Assembly: GCF_011174705.1 (NCBI RefSeq)
Contig: NZ_JAANIJ010000001.1
Location: 3,100,001 to 3,164,000, forward strand
Reading direction: 5' to 3'
Length of the DNA: 64,000 nt
Source of the DNA: Tessaracoccus coleopterorum
GTDB taxonomy: Bacteria > Actinomycetota > Actinomycetes > Propionibacteriales > Propionibacteriaceae
In this document: positions 30,411 to 40,976 of the stretch, piece by piece
Layout of the letters: the number at the start of each line of letters is the position of its first letter
Numbering within the stretch: position 1 is the stretch's first letter
The notes under the pieces: generated by a model
Database searches by the model: none
Seen by the model: the letters and a program-made list of their open reading frames with translations, nothing else
Told to the model about the DNA's origin: nothing
Made by a program: the position numbers and the translations under genes

Positions 30411-30425
30411 GTCCGAATCGTGGAC
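30411..30425. promoter_or_regulatory. Candidate LtbR operator between ltbR and leuC
   Basis: GTCC and GGAC flank GAATCGT (30411-30425) in the 114-base gap between the divergent ltbR and leuC genes. A GTCCAT stands 20 bases to the left. Such short GTCC/GGAC elements in this gap are a plausible regulator site; the assignment rests on position. Confidence 0.4.
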
Positions 30426-30509
30426 ATGCAACCGAATTCCTCGCTCAGCCCGCGGATACTTGACCGCAGTTCACTTCAGAGCGCAGAGACATTTCAGAAG
30501 CGAGGAGCC

Positions 30510-31896
30510 ATGGGCAAGACCCTGAGCGAAAAGGTATGGGACGCACACGTCGTCCGGTCGGCCGAAGGTGAGCCCGACCTGCTCTACATCGACCTGCACC
30601 TGGTGCACGAGGTGACGAGCCCCAGGCCTTCGAGGGTCTCCGTCTCGCCGGTCGAGAGGTCCGCCGCACCGACCTGACCCTGGCAACAGAGGACCACAAC
30701 ACCCCGACGCTCAACATCCTGGCCCCGATCGCCGACCCGGTGTCGAAGAAGCAGGTCGACACCCTGCGCCAGAACGCCAAGGACTTCGGCGTGCGCATCC
30801 ACTCGCTGGGCGACAAGGACCAGGGCGTCGTCCACATCATCGGCCCCCAGCTGGGCGTGACGCAGCCCGGCATGACGATCGTGTGCGGCGACTCCCACAC
30901 CTCGACGCACGGCGCGTTCGGTGCGCTGGCCTACGGCATCGGCACCTCCGAGGTCGAGCACGTGCTGGCCACCCAGACGCTGCCCAGGCGAAGCCGAAGA
31001 CGATGGCGGTCAACATCAACGGCGAACTGCCCGACGGTGTGACCGCCAAGGACATCGTGCTCACGCTGATCGCGAAGGTCGGCACCGGCGGTGGCCAGGG
31101 CTACATCGTGGAGTACCGCGGCAGCACCATCGAGGCGCTCTCGATGGAGGGCGCATGACGATCTGCAACATGAGCATCGAGTGGGGCGCGAAGGCGGCAT
31201 GATGGCCCCGACGAGACCACCTTCGCGTACCTGAAGGGCCGCCCGCACGCCCCGAGGGCGAGGACTGGGATGCCGCCGTCGAGTACTGGAAGACGCTGCG
31301 CACCGACGATGACGCCACCTTCGACGTCGAGGTCGACATCGACGCCACCCAGCTGACGCCCTTCGTCACCTGGGGCACCAACCCCGGCCACGGCGTCCCG
31401 CTGGGCGCCACCGTGCCCGCCCGGAGGACTTCGAGGACGAGGTCGAGCAGGCCACGGCCAAGCGTGCGCTGGAGTACATGGACCTGAAGCCCGGCACGCC
31501 GATGCGCGAGATCGCCGTCGACACCGTCTTCCTCGGCTCCTGCACCAACGGCCGCATCGAGGACCTGCGCCTGGCCGCGTCCGTGCTGAAGGGCCGCAAG
31601 AAGGCCGACTCGGTGCGCATGCTGGTCGTTCCCGGTTCGGCGCGCGTCCGCCTGGAGGCCGAGCTGGAGGGCCTGGACAAGGTCTTCCTGGACTTCGGCG
31701 CCGAGTGGCGTGCCGCAGGCTGCTCGATGTGTCTCGGCATGAACCCCGACCAGCTCGCCCCGGCGAGCGTTCAGCGTCGACGTCGAACCGCAACTTTGAG
31801 GGTCGCCAGGGTAAGGGCGGCCGCACCCACCTGGTGTCGCCGGCCGTGGCCGCCGCCACAGCCATCACCGGCCACCTGTCCGCCCCGCCGACCTGA
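30510..31896 (+). CDS. leuC: 3-isopropylmalate dehydratase, large subunit
   Basis: LeuC carries the [4Fe-4S] cluster of isopropylmalate isomerase, the third step of leucine synthesis. The N-terminal [20 protein letters not shown], the [18 protein letters not shown] segment, and the cluster cysteines in [13 protein letters not shown] and [12 protein letters not shown] are present. AGCGAGGAG precedes the ATG. Five or so single-base losses occur (near 30621, 30985, 31203, 31247, 31420 and 31765). About 464 residues after repair is the family length. It is followed 14 bases later by leuD. Confidence 0.95.
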
Positions 31897-31910
31897 TCGG
31901 AGCCTGAACC

Positions 31911-32515
31911 ATGGAACCCTTCGTCAACCACACCGGCATCGCGGTCCCGCTGGAGCGCAGCAACGTCGACACCGACCAGATCATCCCGGCCGTCTACCTG
32001 AAGCGCATCACGCGCACCGGGTTCGAGGACGGGCTGTTCGCGGCCTGGCGCAACGACCCGGAGTTCGTGCTCAACAAGGAGCCGTTCACCACGGGCACGG
32101 TCCTGATCCCGGCCCCGACTTCGGCACCGGCTCCTCGCGTGAGCACGCAGTGTGGGCGCTGCAGAACTACGGTTTCAAGGTGGTCATCGGCACCCGGTTC
32201 GGCGACATCTTCCGTTCGAACTCCGGCAAGGCCGGCCTGCTGGTCGCCCTGGTCTCCGAGGCCGACCGGGACGCGCTGTGGGAGGCCATCGCGGCCGACC
32301 CGAACGTTGAGACCACGGTCGATCTGCCGAGCCAGACGATCACCCGTGGCGACCTGACGGTGGGCTTCGAGATCGACGCCTACACGAAGCACCGCCTGCT
32401 GAACGGGCTCGATGACATCTCAGTGACGCTGCAGCACGCCGATGCCATCGCGGCATACGAGGCGACGCGTCCGTCGTTCAAGCCGAAGACGCTGCCGGCC
32501 CGCACCGCCGGCTGA
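31911..32515 (+). CDS. leuD: 3-isopropylmalate dehydratase, small subunit
   Basis: LeuD is the swivelling small subunit of isopropylmalate isomerase. [19 protein letters not shown] near the N terminus and [20 protein letters not shown] are diagnostic, and SNSGKAGLL contributes substrate residues. One base is missing near 32116 (CCCC for CCCCC), which restores the [11 protein letters not shown] segment. About 201 residues is normal. It ends the leuCD operon before a strong terminator. In mycobacteria hupB follows; here it does not. Confidence 0.95.
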
Positions 32516-32531
32516 CGACCGGCAACGCCCA

Positions 32532-32560
32532 GGAACGCCCCGCCGATGGCGGGGCGTTCC
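32532..32560 (+). terminator. Intrinsic terminator of leuCD
   Basis: GGAACGCCCCGCC and GGCGGGGCGTTCC form a perfect 13-bp stem around GAT, 16 bases after the leuD stop. Confidence 0.8.
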
Positions 32561-32603
32561 CGTTTCCGCGCCCGGCGGAGGCGGCCGGTACGGTCGGGAC
32601 CTG

Positions 32604-33159
32604 ATGACCGCTGAGAGGCTCCTGGCAAGGCCGCAGGGCCGCCGACTGCTCCTGCACGCAGCGATGACCTGCGACCTCGACCCGGAGCCGAGCCTCGCCC
32701 TTGCCGTTTCCGACACCTCGTATGCCAGTGCGGTCGCCCGCGGCCACTCCGCCTCGCGGTCCGCTCTCCGGCTGGCGGGAGGAGGAGCGTGCCACGGTGG
32801 AGCGGGCCGGGTCCGTGGAGGAGATGATCTCCGGGTTCTGGTGGTCCCGTCCACCGCACTGGCTGCGCCCCAGCACCCGCCTGGTCGACGGCGTGCCTGT
32901 GGGGATGCGGCTGGTCGAGGATGCCTTCGGCTGGAGGAGGGCGACTGCGACGCGGCTCCAGGTCGCCGAGAGCGCGCGCGTCTACGAGGTCGACTCGGCC
33001 GCAGCCTGGGCCGGACTCTGCCGGGAGTTCCCGCTGGAGGTCACCGCCCAGCGGCGCCACGACTGGTACCGGACGACCGGCCGGGAGGGTCGCTGGGTGG
33101 TGGCTGACTGGGGGCGCTACGCCGACGGAGGAGACGCGCAGATCGAACCACGCGTCTGA
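32604..33159 (+). CDS. Uncharacterised cytoplasmic protein
   Basis: I do not recognise this protein. The N-terminal part (RLLARPQGRRLLLHAAMTCD, then SDTSYASAVARG) and the C-terminal part (GFWWSRPPHWLRPSTRLVDG, DWYRTTGREGRWVVADWGRY) are joined after restoring one base near 32762. It is rich in Trp and Arg, has no signal peptide or membrane segment, and is about 185 residues long. It is single, between the leuCD terminator and the converging amidohydrolase gene. A defence or toxin role cannot be excluded or supported. Confidence 0.6.
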
Positions 33160-33169
33160 GGTCGGCGGC

Positions 33170-34485
33170 TCAGAGGCGGTCCAGTAGCCTGTCGACCTTC
33201 TCGATCCGATCGATCTCAGGGCGCGGGAGCCGTTGGCCCGGGCGACGACCATCCACGGCTCCGACAGATTGCGGAACGTCTTCAGCGGGTTCTGCTCGAC
33301 CACGACCAGGTCGGCCGAGAGCCCCGGTGCGATGCTGCCCGTGACCTCCTCCAACCCGAGGATCTGCGCGTTGACCTGCGTCGCCGCGTTCAGCACCTTC
33401 CCGGATGAGAGGTTGGCATAGCGCTCCAGCAGGTCGAGCTCGCGCCAGAAGTTGGAGTGCGTGACGAAGCTGACCGCCGAATCTGTCCCCACACCCACCG
33501 GGATGCCGTGCTCGAGTGCGGTGCGGATGCCAGCCCGCATCTCCTCGACGATGAGTTCGGCGTTGGCCTTGACGATGGGATCCGCGCCGGTGTCCTCGAT
33601 CGGGAGCTTCACCAGCGGGAGCGCGACCTGCAGCGTCGGGATCAGGGCGGAGGAGCCGCGCAGCGACGCGGGGTTGTCGAGGAACAGCCCGATCACCTCC
33701 TCGTTCATGGCGCTGCCGTGCTCGATGGTGTCGACGCCGGCGCGCAGTGCCGCGGCGACACCCTCGGCCGACTGGGCGTGCGCCGCGACCAGGATCCCCG
33801 CCTCGTGAGCCTCGCGGCAGATGGCCCGCATCGACTCCTCCGGCATCTCCGGCTTGCCTGCGTACCCGACCTCCTTTGCGTCGCTGACCCCGGCGGTGGC
33901 CGCGATCTTGATGGCGGTCACGCCGGCGCGGATGCTCGCCCTGGTGTTCGCCCGCGCCTGCTCAGGGTGTCGCAGATCAGAGCGATCGTCGGGCGCCGTG
34001 ACCGCCCGTGATCGCCATCAGGGGACCGGAAGCGAGGATCCTGGGGCCGACCAGTTCGTGCCGCTCGATCGCCGCCCGTGCCTCGACCACCTCGTAGGCG
34101 ACATCCCCGACGCTCCTCAGCGTGGTGACCCCCGAGTGCAGTTGGGTGGTGAGGTTCGTGCGGATCCGCCTGCGGATCATGGCGTTCCCGACAAAGGAGC
34201 GCATGAAGCCCGCAACCAGATTGACGGTGGCGGGCCGGGTGAGGAGCGGCGGGAGGAGGGTGCCGTCGGCGAACAGGTGGGCGTGCGCGTTGATGAGGCC
34301 GGGGAGCACGAACCGATCGGCGAGGTCGATACGGGAGTGCCCCGGGGAAGCCCGACTTCCGCGGATGGGCCGGCCGCGGTGATGGCACCGGAGGCATCGA
34401 CGACGATGGTCCAGTCGCGGTGGACAGTGCCCTCCGCGTCCCCGGTGAGTACGGTCGCATGTGTGAACGCGACGGGGGTGATCAT
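33170..34485 (-). CDS. Metal-dependent amidohydrolase (imidazolonepropionase/prolidase-like group)
   Basis: This amidohydrolase-superfamily enzyme has the first metal pair in LINAHAHLFADG, the bridging lysine region AIKIAATAG, histidines in LVAAHAQS and TIEHGSAM, and the final aspartate in VGVGTDSAV. The C-terminal segment SIAPGLSADLVVVEQNPL is typical. Relatives hydrolyse Xaa-Pro or other peptide or lactam bonds, so the substrate is open. Several single-base losses occur (near 33218, 33960, 34003 and 34340). About 440 residues. No signal peptide is seen, so it is probably cytoplasmic. It converges with the uncharacterised gene, stops 10 bases apart. Confidence 0.8.
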
Positions 34486-34595
34486 GGGGTCCAATTTGCG
34501 CCAGGAACCGCCCCTTCGGGCGCGAACCGGGAGAGCGTCCGGCCGTCAACAGGCCGGAATCCGGATGAAAAACTGTCAGTGGCGCGGCGGATGAT

Positions 34596-36239
34596 ATGGG
34601 TATGGATGGATCGGCGTTGATCACGGCGCGGGAGGCGTTCGCGGATGTCCGCGAGGGCCTCACCCTGCGCCGTCGGGGCGAGGCCCAGGTGATCCGCGCC
34701 CTGTGCGATCTCGCCGCCTGTTACCGCCTCAACGAGGACGAACTCATCGAGCCGCTCGCCGAGAGGCTGGTCAGCGTCGGAGGCGAGGGTACCCGAGCGT
34801 CTCGGAACACCTGCGCCTCGAGGTACAGGGGCTCCTGAGCTGCAGCGCCCCGTCGGCGGCCTGCCAGATCGCTGACGCGATCAACCTCAGATTCCGGCAC
34901 CCCATGCTTTACGAGGCGGTGCAGCAGCTGACCATCGACTCGGCGCGCGCCCTTCGCGCCGCCCGTCGCTGTGCCGATCTCGATCCGGTCGCGGCCGAGA
35001 AGGTGACCTCAGCCTGGCTGCCCCGGCAGGCCGGGTTGGGGTGGACGGCCGCCATGAACCTGCTCGACAAGCTGATCGTCGAGGCCGACCGGGTGCTCGC
35101 CAGGGAGAAGGAACTTCGGGCGCTGGCACAACGTGGTGTGTGGGTGTGGGGTCTCGAGCACGGCGCGATGAATCTCACGGGCAGGCTCGACGTGCTCGAC
35201 GCGAGGCTGCTGGACGTCAGGCTCGACCAGGTGGCTGAGCTGCTCGAGGACCGCTATCCCCACCTGAACCATCAGCAGCGGCGGGCGAAGGCCATCGCGC
35301 TGCTGGCCGAACCCGCGCGGGCCATGGCCCTGCTCGCCTCGGAGGGCAGGCCGAGCTTCCGCTCGAGACCGACCAGCCGGAGGCGCGACGGCTTGTCCCC
35401 GTGGAACTGCTGGTGCCGCCGGAGGACGAACAGGCGGCACCGCCGCCGGAAGACCACTTCCCGGAGCCCACCTGGGCCGTGGAGGCCTCGGAACCACCGG
35501 GTGCCGTGGAGGTCGTCGATCCCGCGGGTCCGCCCGGTGATCCGACCCGACCGCCGGGTGTGGGCAGAGGTGCTGCCATTGCGGTCAGGTCCTCGGCGGT
35601 CCACCCACCCAGGCTCCTCCACCCGCATCGGCACTGCCCGCGGATGATCAGGGCAGCGCTGTGCCCGCCGACCGGCAGGGCACAACTGCGCCCTTCGACG
35701 CCGCCACGCTGGCGCGGCTCCGCCCGAGCCTCGGCATCGCGGTCCACATCCACTCCGACGCACTGGGCCATCTCGCGGGCGCCGCCCGGATCGAGCGGGC
35801 CGGGCACATCACGACGTCGCTTCTCGCTGACCTCCTCGGGAGGGCGGCTTCGCGTTGAAGGTGCACCCTGTGATCGACCTGCCGCGGATGGCACCGGCCG
35901 ACGCCTACGTGGCGGGGCCGCGGATGCGGCGGGCGGTTGAGATGGTGTTCCCGACCGAGCCCTTCCCGTTCTCGGCCAGGCGCTGCCCGGCCTCGACCTC
36001 GACCACACCGTGGAGTACCGGCCCGGCCGTCGCGGCCAGACCCGCGTCGGGAACCTGGCCCCGCTCAGTCGCGGCGTGCACCGGGCCAGGACCGCGGGCT
36101 TCTGGGCGTGGAACAACCTGAGCCAGGCCGACTGGTGTGGACCAGCCCGCTCGGCTACCGCTATGAGGTCTCCGAATGGGGCACGCTGACGGTCCCCGCC
36201 GAATCGCGATCGCTCGCCAGGTCGGCAGCCGGCGGCTAG
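34596..36239 (+). CDS. DUF222 protein with C-terminal HNH-like domain
   Basis: Actinobacteria carry many DUF222 proteins with a C-terminal HNH nuclease fold. The long helical N-terminal part (EHLRLEVQGLLSCSAPSAAC, ADRVLAREKELRALAQRGVW) is followed by a proline-rich acidic linker (VPPEDEQAAPPPEDHFPEP) and the HNH-like end LDLDHTVEYRPGRRGQT, VGNLAPLSRGVHRARTAGFW. The zinc cysteines of classical HNH enzymes are absent and the usual second histidine of HHR reads VHR, so nuclease activity is doubtful. Several single-base losses occur (near 34790, 35350, 35605, 35857, 35990 and 36133). Its stop overlaps the converging nadC stop at CTAG. Confidence 0.78.
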
Positions 36240-37098
36240 AGGTCCAGGCCCAGGTCCAGCACCGGGGCGGAGTGCGTGAGTGCACCCACGGCGAGGAAGT
36301 CGACGCCGGTCTCCGCAACCTCCCGGGCCCGCTCCAACGTCAGGCCCCCGCTCGACTCCGTCCGCACCCCGCCGCCCGGCAGCGGTGCACCGCATCCAGG
36401 GTGTCGTCGAGGGTGAAGTTGTCCAGCAGCACCAGGTCGGCGCCCACTGCGATGGCCTCGTCGACCTGGGCGAGGGTGTCGCACTCCACCTCGACGGGAA
36501 CCCCGGGCGCGTGCGCCCGGACGGCGCGGAAGGCGGCCGCCACCGAGCCCGCCGCGGCGATGTGGTTGTCCTTGATCAGCGCCGCATCGCCGAGCGCCAT
36601 CCGGTGGTTCTGTCCGCCGCCGCACACCACGGCGTATTTCTGCAGAGCACGGAGCCCGGGGACGGTCTTGCGTGAGTCGCGCACGGCCGCGCCGGTGCCG
36701 GCGATCGCGTCCACCCACTGCGCCGTCGCCGTCGCGACACCGGACAGCTGCCCCAGGTAGTTCAGCAGCGTCCGCTCGGCGGTCAGGAGGCAGCGCAGTT
36801 GCCCGGAGATCTCCAGGACGGTGTCACCGGGGGAGACCCGCGACCCGTCGGGCCGGAGCACGGTGGCTGTCACGTCCACCTGCATCCGCGCCGACACCTG
36901 GCGCAGCACCTCGAGCGCCACGGGGACCCCGGCGATCACGCCCGGCTGACGCGTCACGACGCGTGCCGTCCCGACGGCGTCGGCCGCCACGGTTGCCTCG
37001 GTCGTCACGTCCGGCCCCAGGCGCAGGTCCTCGTGCAGGGCGAGCGTGACGCTGCGGCGCACCTCGTCGATGGAGATGGTGGTCCACTGGTCGTTCAC
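36236..37098 (-). CDS. nadC: Nicotinate-nucleotide pyrophosphorylase (carboxylating)
   Basis: NadC converts quinolinate and PRPP to nicotinate mononucleotide, the third step of de novo NAD synthesis. The N-terminal LHEDLRLGPDVTTEATV, the catalytic arginines in VRDSRKTVPGLRALQKYAV, KDNHIAAAGS and the barrel end AVGADLVLLDNF and ESSGGLTLE are all present. The GTG start at 37098 overlaps the nadB stop as GTGA, so translation is coupled. One single-base loss lies near 36376. About 287 residues is normal. It is the last gene of nadABC, read toward the DUF222 gene. Confidence 0.94.
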
Positions 37099-38670
37099 GC
37101 CGCGGTCCTTCCTGATCCGATGTCCTCCTGATGGTCGAGGCGGCGGTGGCAACCTGCCGACCCGGTGCGGGCGATGGCAGCCTCGAGCAGCTTCCCGGCG
37201 CACAGCCGCAGGTTGGTGGCCGTCAGCGACGCTCCGGTCACCGGCCCCTCAACGACGCCCATCGAGGCCGCGACGGCCGCGGCCGTGCGTAGGCCTGCCC
37301 CGGTGCGCTCGACGAAGGCGTGCTCCTGCATGGCATCCTTCAGCGCGGGAGGCCGTCCGGGTCGACGCTCGGTGCCGCAGCCCGCTCGACCGGCGAACCC
37401 GGCCGACTCAGCCCGGCCTCTGCCAGCAGCCGACCGACCCTGTCGCCAGCCACAAGAGCCTCGGTGAGGGAGTTCGACGCGAGCCTGTTCGCGCCGTGCA
37501 CCCCCGTCCGGGCCACCTCGCCGACGGCGAACAGCCCGGGTACCGACGTGCGGCCGGACAGGGTGGCGGCCACCCCGCCGCAGGAATAGTGCGCTGCCGG
37601 GTGCACCGGGATCGGCGCGCCGACGGGATCGACGCCCCGCTCGAGGCAGAGCGCGAGGATGCCGGGGAACCGCTCCGCCCAGGCCTCGGCCCCGAACGCC
37701 GTGGCGTCGAGGTAGGCGTGCGGCTCGCCGGAGCGGCGCAGGCTCGCCATGATGGCTGCGGAGACGACATCGCGCGGGCGAGGTCTCCCAGCGGGTGCTG
37801 ACCGGCCATGATCCGGCGCCCCTCGCCGTCGACGAGGAACGCGCCCTCTCCGCGGACCGCCTCGCTGATCAGCACGCCGCGCTCCGCCGCGGCCGGGTCC
37901 GCCAGCACCGTCGGGTGGAACTGCATGAACTCAAGATCCCTGGCCATCGCGCCGGCCCGCAATGCGGCGGCCAGGCCGTCACCTGTCGCGCCCGCCGGGT
38001 TGCTCGTCACCGGCCACAACTGGCCGATGCCCCGGTGGCGAGCACGACGGCGTCGGCGAGCAGATCGGAGACGACGCCGTCCCGTCGAGGAGTCGCACCC
38101 CGCATGCGCGGCCGGCGGCGTCGGTGAGCACGTCCACGAGGCGGGTGTGCTCCAGCAGCCGGGTGCGCGATGCGGCACGTGCCGTGCAGAGCGATGCCCA
38201 GAGCGCCCGTTCCACCTCGGCGCCCGACGCGTCCCCGTCGGCGTGGACGATCCGCCGCGCGCTGTGTCCGCCCTCGAGATGGAGGTCGAGGTCTCCCGAG
38301 GCGTCACGGTCGAACCGTGCGCCGAGCCGGATCAGCCGGGCGATCGCCCCTGGCGCGGCGGCCACGAGGTCCCGCACGACATCCACCTCGCACAGCCCGG
38401 CCCCGCCGTCAGCGTGTCGGCGACGTGGGCCTCGCGTGTGTCGGCCGCATCCCACACCGCGGCGAGCCCGCCCTGCGCCCATGCGGTGGCCGAATCGGTG
38501 ACGGCGCCGCGGGTCACAGCCACGCAGTCGACGCCCGCCCCGGCCAGGTGCAGCAGCGCCGAGAGCCCCGCGGCTCCGGTGCCGACGACCACCACGGAGG
38601 TAGATCCGATCGAGGCCGGGGGCTCGTCGCAAGCCTCATTCCCCACCCCCGGGTTGCCGATGGCGATCAT
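37095..38670 (-). CDS. nadB: L-aspartate oxidase
   Basis: NadB oxidises L-aspartate to iminoaspartate with FAD, the first step of de novo NAD synthesis. The FAD loop [36 protein letters not shown], the [19 protein letters not shown] segment, [13 protein letters not shown] and [20 protein letters not shown] are diagnostic. The ATG at 38670 overlaps the nadA stop (ATGA) and is preferred to the upstream in-frame ATG at 38679. Single-base losses occur near 37358, 37784, 38030, 38085 and 38397. About 526 residues after repair. Confidence 0.93.
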
Positions 38671-39644
38671 CGCCTCCACGGCCCGCCGGGCGGCCCCTGC
38701 AACATCGGGGCCACCTGCACCTCGTAGGACGCGGTGAGGGCCGGGTCGCCCAGACAGGCCTCGAGCTTCTCGGGCGTGGTCAACTTCATGTACGGACAGG
38801 CCGCGCGCGGGTTGACCGCCTCGAACGCAGTGCCGGGGTTGGCCATCCGCAACTGGTGCAGCATGCCCACCTCGGTGGCCACCAGCACCTTGCCCGCAGT
38901 CTCCCTCCGGGCCGCCTCCAGCATGCCGCCGGTGGAGAGGATGTGGGTGCGGTCACCCGGCAGCCTCCCGGTGCCCGCGAGCCACAGCGCGCTGGTGGTA
39001 CATCCGCACTCGGGGTGCACGTACAGGTCGGCGTCGGGGTTCGACTCGACCGCGTCGATCAGGTCGGACGGGGAGATGTCGGCGTGCACGTGGCACTCGC
39101 CGAGCCACACCTGGATGTTGCCGCGACCCGTCACCCTGCGCACGTGCGCGCCCAGAAACTGGTCGGGGAGGAACAGGATCTCGCGGTCCTCGGGATGGAA
39201 CGCACGACCTCGACGGCGTTGCTGCTCGTGCAGCACACATCCGTCAGGGCCTTGACTTCCGCGGTGGTGTTGACGTAGCTCACCACGACCGCATCGGGGA
39301 ACCGGCGCTTCCAGTCGCGCAACTGGCCGGCGTCGATGGTGTCGGCGAGCGAGCATCCGGCGGCCTGGTCGGGATCAGCACGCGCTTGGAGGGGAGAGGA
39401 TCTTCGCGGTCTCTGCCATGAAGTGGACGCCGGCGAACACGATCGTCGAGGCATCGGACGCGGCGGCGAGCCGGGAGAGCGCGAGGGAATCACCGACGTG
39501 GTGGGCCACGTCCTGGATGATCGGCGCCTGGTAGTTGTGCGCGAGGATGACGGCGTCGCGTTCCGAGGCTAGCGAGTGCACCCGCTCCTGCCACCGGGCG
39601 ATCTCCGACGGGCCCCACAGGGTCGAGTCCTGCACCACGGTCAT
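38667..39644 (-). CDS. nadA: Quinolinate synthase
   Basis: NadA condenses iminoaspartate with dihydroxyacetone phosphate to quinolinate using a [4Fe-4S] cluster. The three cluster cysteines are visible in [23 protein letters not shown] and [14 protein letters not shown], and [20 protein letters not shown] marks the substrate region. GGAGG lies 7 bases before the ATG at 39644. Single-base losses occur near 39202 and 39373, the second restoring the [13 protein letters not shown] stretch. About 326 residues. It is the first gene of nadABC and is divergent from the nrtR gene. Confidence 0.94.
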
Positions 39645-39660
39645 CTGCACTCCTCCGGGT

Positions 39661-39683
39661 TATCGCCTTATAGGCGGAAACTA
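39661..39683. promoter_or_regulatory. Probable NrtR operator between nadA and nrtR
   Basis: CGCCT (39664-39668) and AGGCG (39672-39676) surround TAT in an A/T-rich setting, in the 60-base gap between divergent nadA and nrtR. The position is right for a repressor that controls both. The match to a known NrtR consensus could not be checked. Confidence 0.5.
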
Positions 39684-39704
39684 GGAGGACGGTAGCATGC
39701 CCAC

Positions 39705-40416
39705 ATGACCAGGCACCAAATCCGCGACGCCGCCGGCGTGGCCCTGTACCGGCACGAGGCCGTCGCCGCGGTGCTCCAGGTGCGCCGCGTCGACGATGCC
39801 GAGCGGCTCTGCGTGCTGGTCGCGCGCCGCGACGGCGAGCCGTTCGCCGGCAGCTACGCGTTGCCGAGCGGCGCCGTCGAGCCGGGGAGAGCATCGATGA
39901 GGCCGCGCTCAGGCATCTGGCTCAGAAGGTCGACGTGGCAGGCCTGACGCATCTCGAGCAGCTGGGCACCCGGTCCGACCCCGGAAGGGACCCGGCGCAG
40001 CGCACCATTGCGACCGTCTACCTGGGGCTGGTGCCCACCATGAGCGACCCGGAGCTCCCGGAACACGCGACGTGGAGCCCCGTGGACCGACTTCGGAGGC
40101 TGGCGTTCGACCACGATCACGTGGTCGCCGACGCGGTCGAGCGGCTCCGCGGGAAGCTGAGCTACACGAACCTCGGATTTGCCCTGATGCCTGGCGAGTT
40201 CACCATCGCCGAACTCCGCGACGCCTACGTCGCGGCCCTGGGACGTGAGGTCGCTCCCACCAATCTCCAACGGGTGCTCACCAGGCGCGGCCAGCTGGTG
40301 GCAACCGGCGAGTTGACCCCTGCCGGGGCGAGGGCGGGCGGCCCGCCCGCCGTTTCCGGTTCCGCGACCGTCACCTCGTGGTGACCGATCCCTTCGCCGT
40401 CCTCCGCCCCGAATGA
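39705..40416 (+). CDS. nrtR: Nudix-related NAD metabolism repressor NrtR
   Basis: NrtR-type repressors have an inactive Nudix domain that senses ADP-ribose and a C-terminal winged helix. Here the Nudix-like part has FAGSYALPSGAVEPGESIDE and VATVYLGLVP-like strands, and the winged helix includes MPGEFTIAELRDAYVAALGR and TNLQRVLTRRGQLVATGEL. The Nudix box lacks the full catalytic glutamate set, as expected of a regulator. It is divergent from nadABC. Single-base losses occur near 39887 and 40340. About 238 residues. An ADP-ribose hydrolase is a less likely alternative. Confidence 0.85.
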
Positions 40417-40421
40417 GACGA

Positions 40422-40437
40422 ACCCGCCGCGGCGGGT
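40422..40437. terminator. Palindrome between converging nrtR and SHOCT genes
   Basis: ACCCGCCGCGGCGGGT is a perfect 16-bp palindrome 5 bases after the nrtR stop, followed by further G/C-rich repeats. It is probably a terminator for one or both converging genes. Confidence 0.5.
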
Positions 40438-40464
40438 GCCGCGACGGGTTCGGGTGCCTGTCGG

Positions 40465-40863
40465 TCAGGCGGAGGCGGGCGTCAGCACCGCCGCCTTCAG
40501 CGCGGCGAACTCCGCCTCGGTGATGGTGCCCGCATCCAGCAGGGCCTTCGCCTTCGTGATCTCGTCGGCTGGGCTGGAGCCGGCCACCTCCCGGATGTAG
40601 GACTCGGCCTGCTCGCGGTTCTGGCGCGCCTCGGCGTCGGCGCGCGCGGACATGGAGTCGCCGCGGGCGATGAGGTAGACGAGCGAGGTCACCAGAGGCA
40701 CGAACACGAGGAACAGGATCCACAGGGCCTTGGCCCAACCCTTCAGGGCCCGGTCGCGGAAAAGATCCGTGATGACAAGCACCAGGGCCACGAGGGAAGC
40801 GATGAACACGAAGGCAGAGAAGAAGACGAGAATGAGGTCCCAGATGGTCTGGAGGAAGGACAT
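40465..40863 (-). CDS. SHOCT-domain membrane protein with PLDc_N-like segment
   Basis: This small protein has two hydrophobic helices (IWDLILVFFSAFVFIASLVA and ALWILFLVFVPLVTSLVYLI) in the arrangement of the PLDc_N domain. A charged stretch follows, and then a C-terminal SHOCT motif (ITKAKALLDAGTITEAEFAA). SHOCT domains are short oligomerisation modules. The frame is intact. The ATG at 40863 gives the common MSFLQTIWDL start; an ATG at 40905 would add 14 residues. It belongs to the cluster linked by the TCATCC-N5-GGATGA motif, one copy of which lies 96 bases upstream. Confidence 0.75.
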   Translation of the reverse strand: MSFLQTIWDLILVFFSAFVFIASLVALVLVITDLFRDRALKGWAKALWILFLVFVPLVTSLVYLIARGDSMSARADAEARQNREQAESYIREVAGSSPADEITKAKALLDAGTITEAEFAALKAAVLTPASA

Positions 40864-40959
40864 GATCGTGTCGCTTTCAGGTAGGTCGGTTGTGTCTGGA
40901 CTCATCCTGAGGCGCGCGGCCGCATGTGGGACAGCCGCCGGCGGTCGGTTGGGCCGAAA

Positions 40960-40976
40960 TCATCCACTATGGATGA
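40960..40976. promoter_or_regulatory. Shared palindrome copy 1, TCATCC-ACTAT-GGATGA
   Basis: The arms TCATCC (40960-40965) and GGATGA (40971-40976) are perfect inverted repeats with five bases between. The copy lies 96 bases before the SHOCT gene start and covers the sulP stop codon. Together with the flanking GAAA it matches the copy at 46569 in 19 of 21 positions. Confidence 0.7.

Noticed and set aside
34596-36239. DUF222/HNH gene as a mobile element or homing endonuclease
   Set aside because: There are no flanking repeats, and DUF222 proteins are frequent chromosomal genes in actinobacteria.
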